Positions 61,560-61,655 of a DNA stretch of 61,655 nt are shown one piece after another (position 1 is the stretch's first letter; the number at the start of each line of letters is the position of its first letter). The position numbers and the translations under genes are program-made. The notes under the pieces are model-generated. The model ran no database searches and was not told where the DNA came from. It worked only from the letters and a program-made list of their open reading frames with translations. Source of the DNA: Fusobacteriota bacterium (GTDB lineage: Bacteria > Fusobacteriota > Fusobacteriia > Fusobacteriales > Fusobacteriaceae); contig JAEWEF010000008.1 in the NCBI GenBank assembly GCA_023389595.1, forward strand, positions 1-61,655, written 5' to 3'.

Positions 61560-61655
61560 CTAAATCTCGTTTATATGTATGTTTTGTCTTCTTTCGGGTC
61601 CAACAGAAACTACAGATACTTTACATTTTAAAATATCTTCTATTCTTTTAATATA
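61560..61655 (-). CDS. purA: Adenylosuccinate synthetase, last 31 codons
   Basis: The frame enters from the right edge and ends at TAG (61562-61560). The visible YIKRIEDILKCKVSVVSVGP then ERRQNIHINEI matches the C-terminus of PurA, where VSVGPxRxQ(T/N)I binds GTP or closes the dimer. PurA makes adenylosuccinate from IMP and aspartate. The fragment was too short for standard ORF detection. Only the extreme end is here, so the rest of the protein cannot be checked. Confidence 0.85.
   Translation of the reverse strand, partial: YIKRIEDILKCKVSVVSVGPERRQNIHINEI

Noticed and set aside
1..61655. CRISPR arrays, insertion sequences, prophage genes, tRNA or rRNA genes
   Set aside because: No regularly spaced direct repeats, transposase-like or phage-like proteins, and no cloverleaf or rRNA signature were seen by reading. 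A tRNA or repeat scan would settle weak cases.

Overview
This window is a very AT-rich (roughly 27% G+C by eye), gene-dense stretch of bacterial chromosome. Gene content points to Fusobacteriales, most likely Fusobacterium or a near relative: a complete lysine-to-butyrate fermentation operon (kal-kce-kdd-kamABCDE), a glgBCDAP glycogen operon, the asp23-amaP-DUF2273-nusB block, and a mix of Firmicutes-like housekeeping genes with short signal-peptide proteins. I saw no phage, transposase, CRISPR array, tRNA or rRNA. The genus is inferred from family recognition only.

Layout. 1-470: 3' part of a PLP-dependent threonine-aldolase-type gene. 513-4411 (minus): rdgB, rph, fabZ and a UvrD/PcrA helicase, then the small SRP RNA (ffs, about 4463-4564, minus) with its own promoter, then a large membrane-anchored AsmA-like protein (4603-5919). 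6099-8362 (plus): pssA and a TrkH/KtrB potassium transporter. 8444-19127 (minus): the lysine fermentation operon, transcribed from a strong promoter at 19449-19476 through a lysine riboswitch (aptamer 19205-19376). 19619-27645 (minus): glycogen synthesis and breakdown. 27828-37483 (plus): small secreted protein, YihY, class B PBP, priA, def, DivIC/FtsB-like, small membrane protein, aroA, aroC. 37522-41959 (minus): Bax-inhibitor-1 protein, pepF, a hotdog thioesterase, thiamine pyrophosphokinase, a secreted DNase-I-fold protein. 42151-43880 (plus): PTS IIA(Glc), two small membrane/secreted proteins (one only 47 codons) and an L,D-transpeptidase. 43910-47132 (minus): comM, nusB, DUF2273, amaP, asp23. 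47211-55848 (minus): dnaE, an unrecognised 586-aa protein, a SNF2 helicase and a metallo-beta-lactamase-fold protein. 56007-58031 (minus): pgeF, aroF, Smr protein. 58330-59868 (plus): AbgT transporter. 60126-61310 (minus): gltS. The window ends in the last 31 codons of purA (minus).

How the genes work together. KamA makes beta-lysine, KamDE moves the second amino group using B12 and PLP, KamBC probably reactivate KamDE, and Kdd, Kce and Kal convert 3,5-diaminohexanoate to 3-keto-5-aminohexanoate, then to acetoacetate plus 3-aminobutyryl-CoA, then to crotonyl-CoA. A LysE-type exporter and an NhaC-type antiporter end the operon and probably handle lysine or ion exchange. The riboswitch lets lysine itself gate the pathway. 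Because these genes consume lysine, an ON switch would be the sensible polarity, and complementary segments in the leader are compatible with that, but reading alone does not prove it.

The most interesting signals are the lysine riboswitch on a catabolic operon and its folding alternatives; a 10-bp hairpin that buries the Shine-Dalgarno sequence of a 47-aa membrane ORF; a second hairpin at the crr start; the SNF2 helicase with an unknown partner and an MBL protein; and a recurrent extended -10 element (TGnTATAAT) upstream of at least eight genes.
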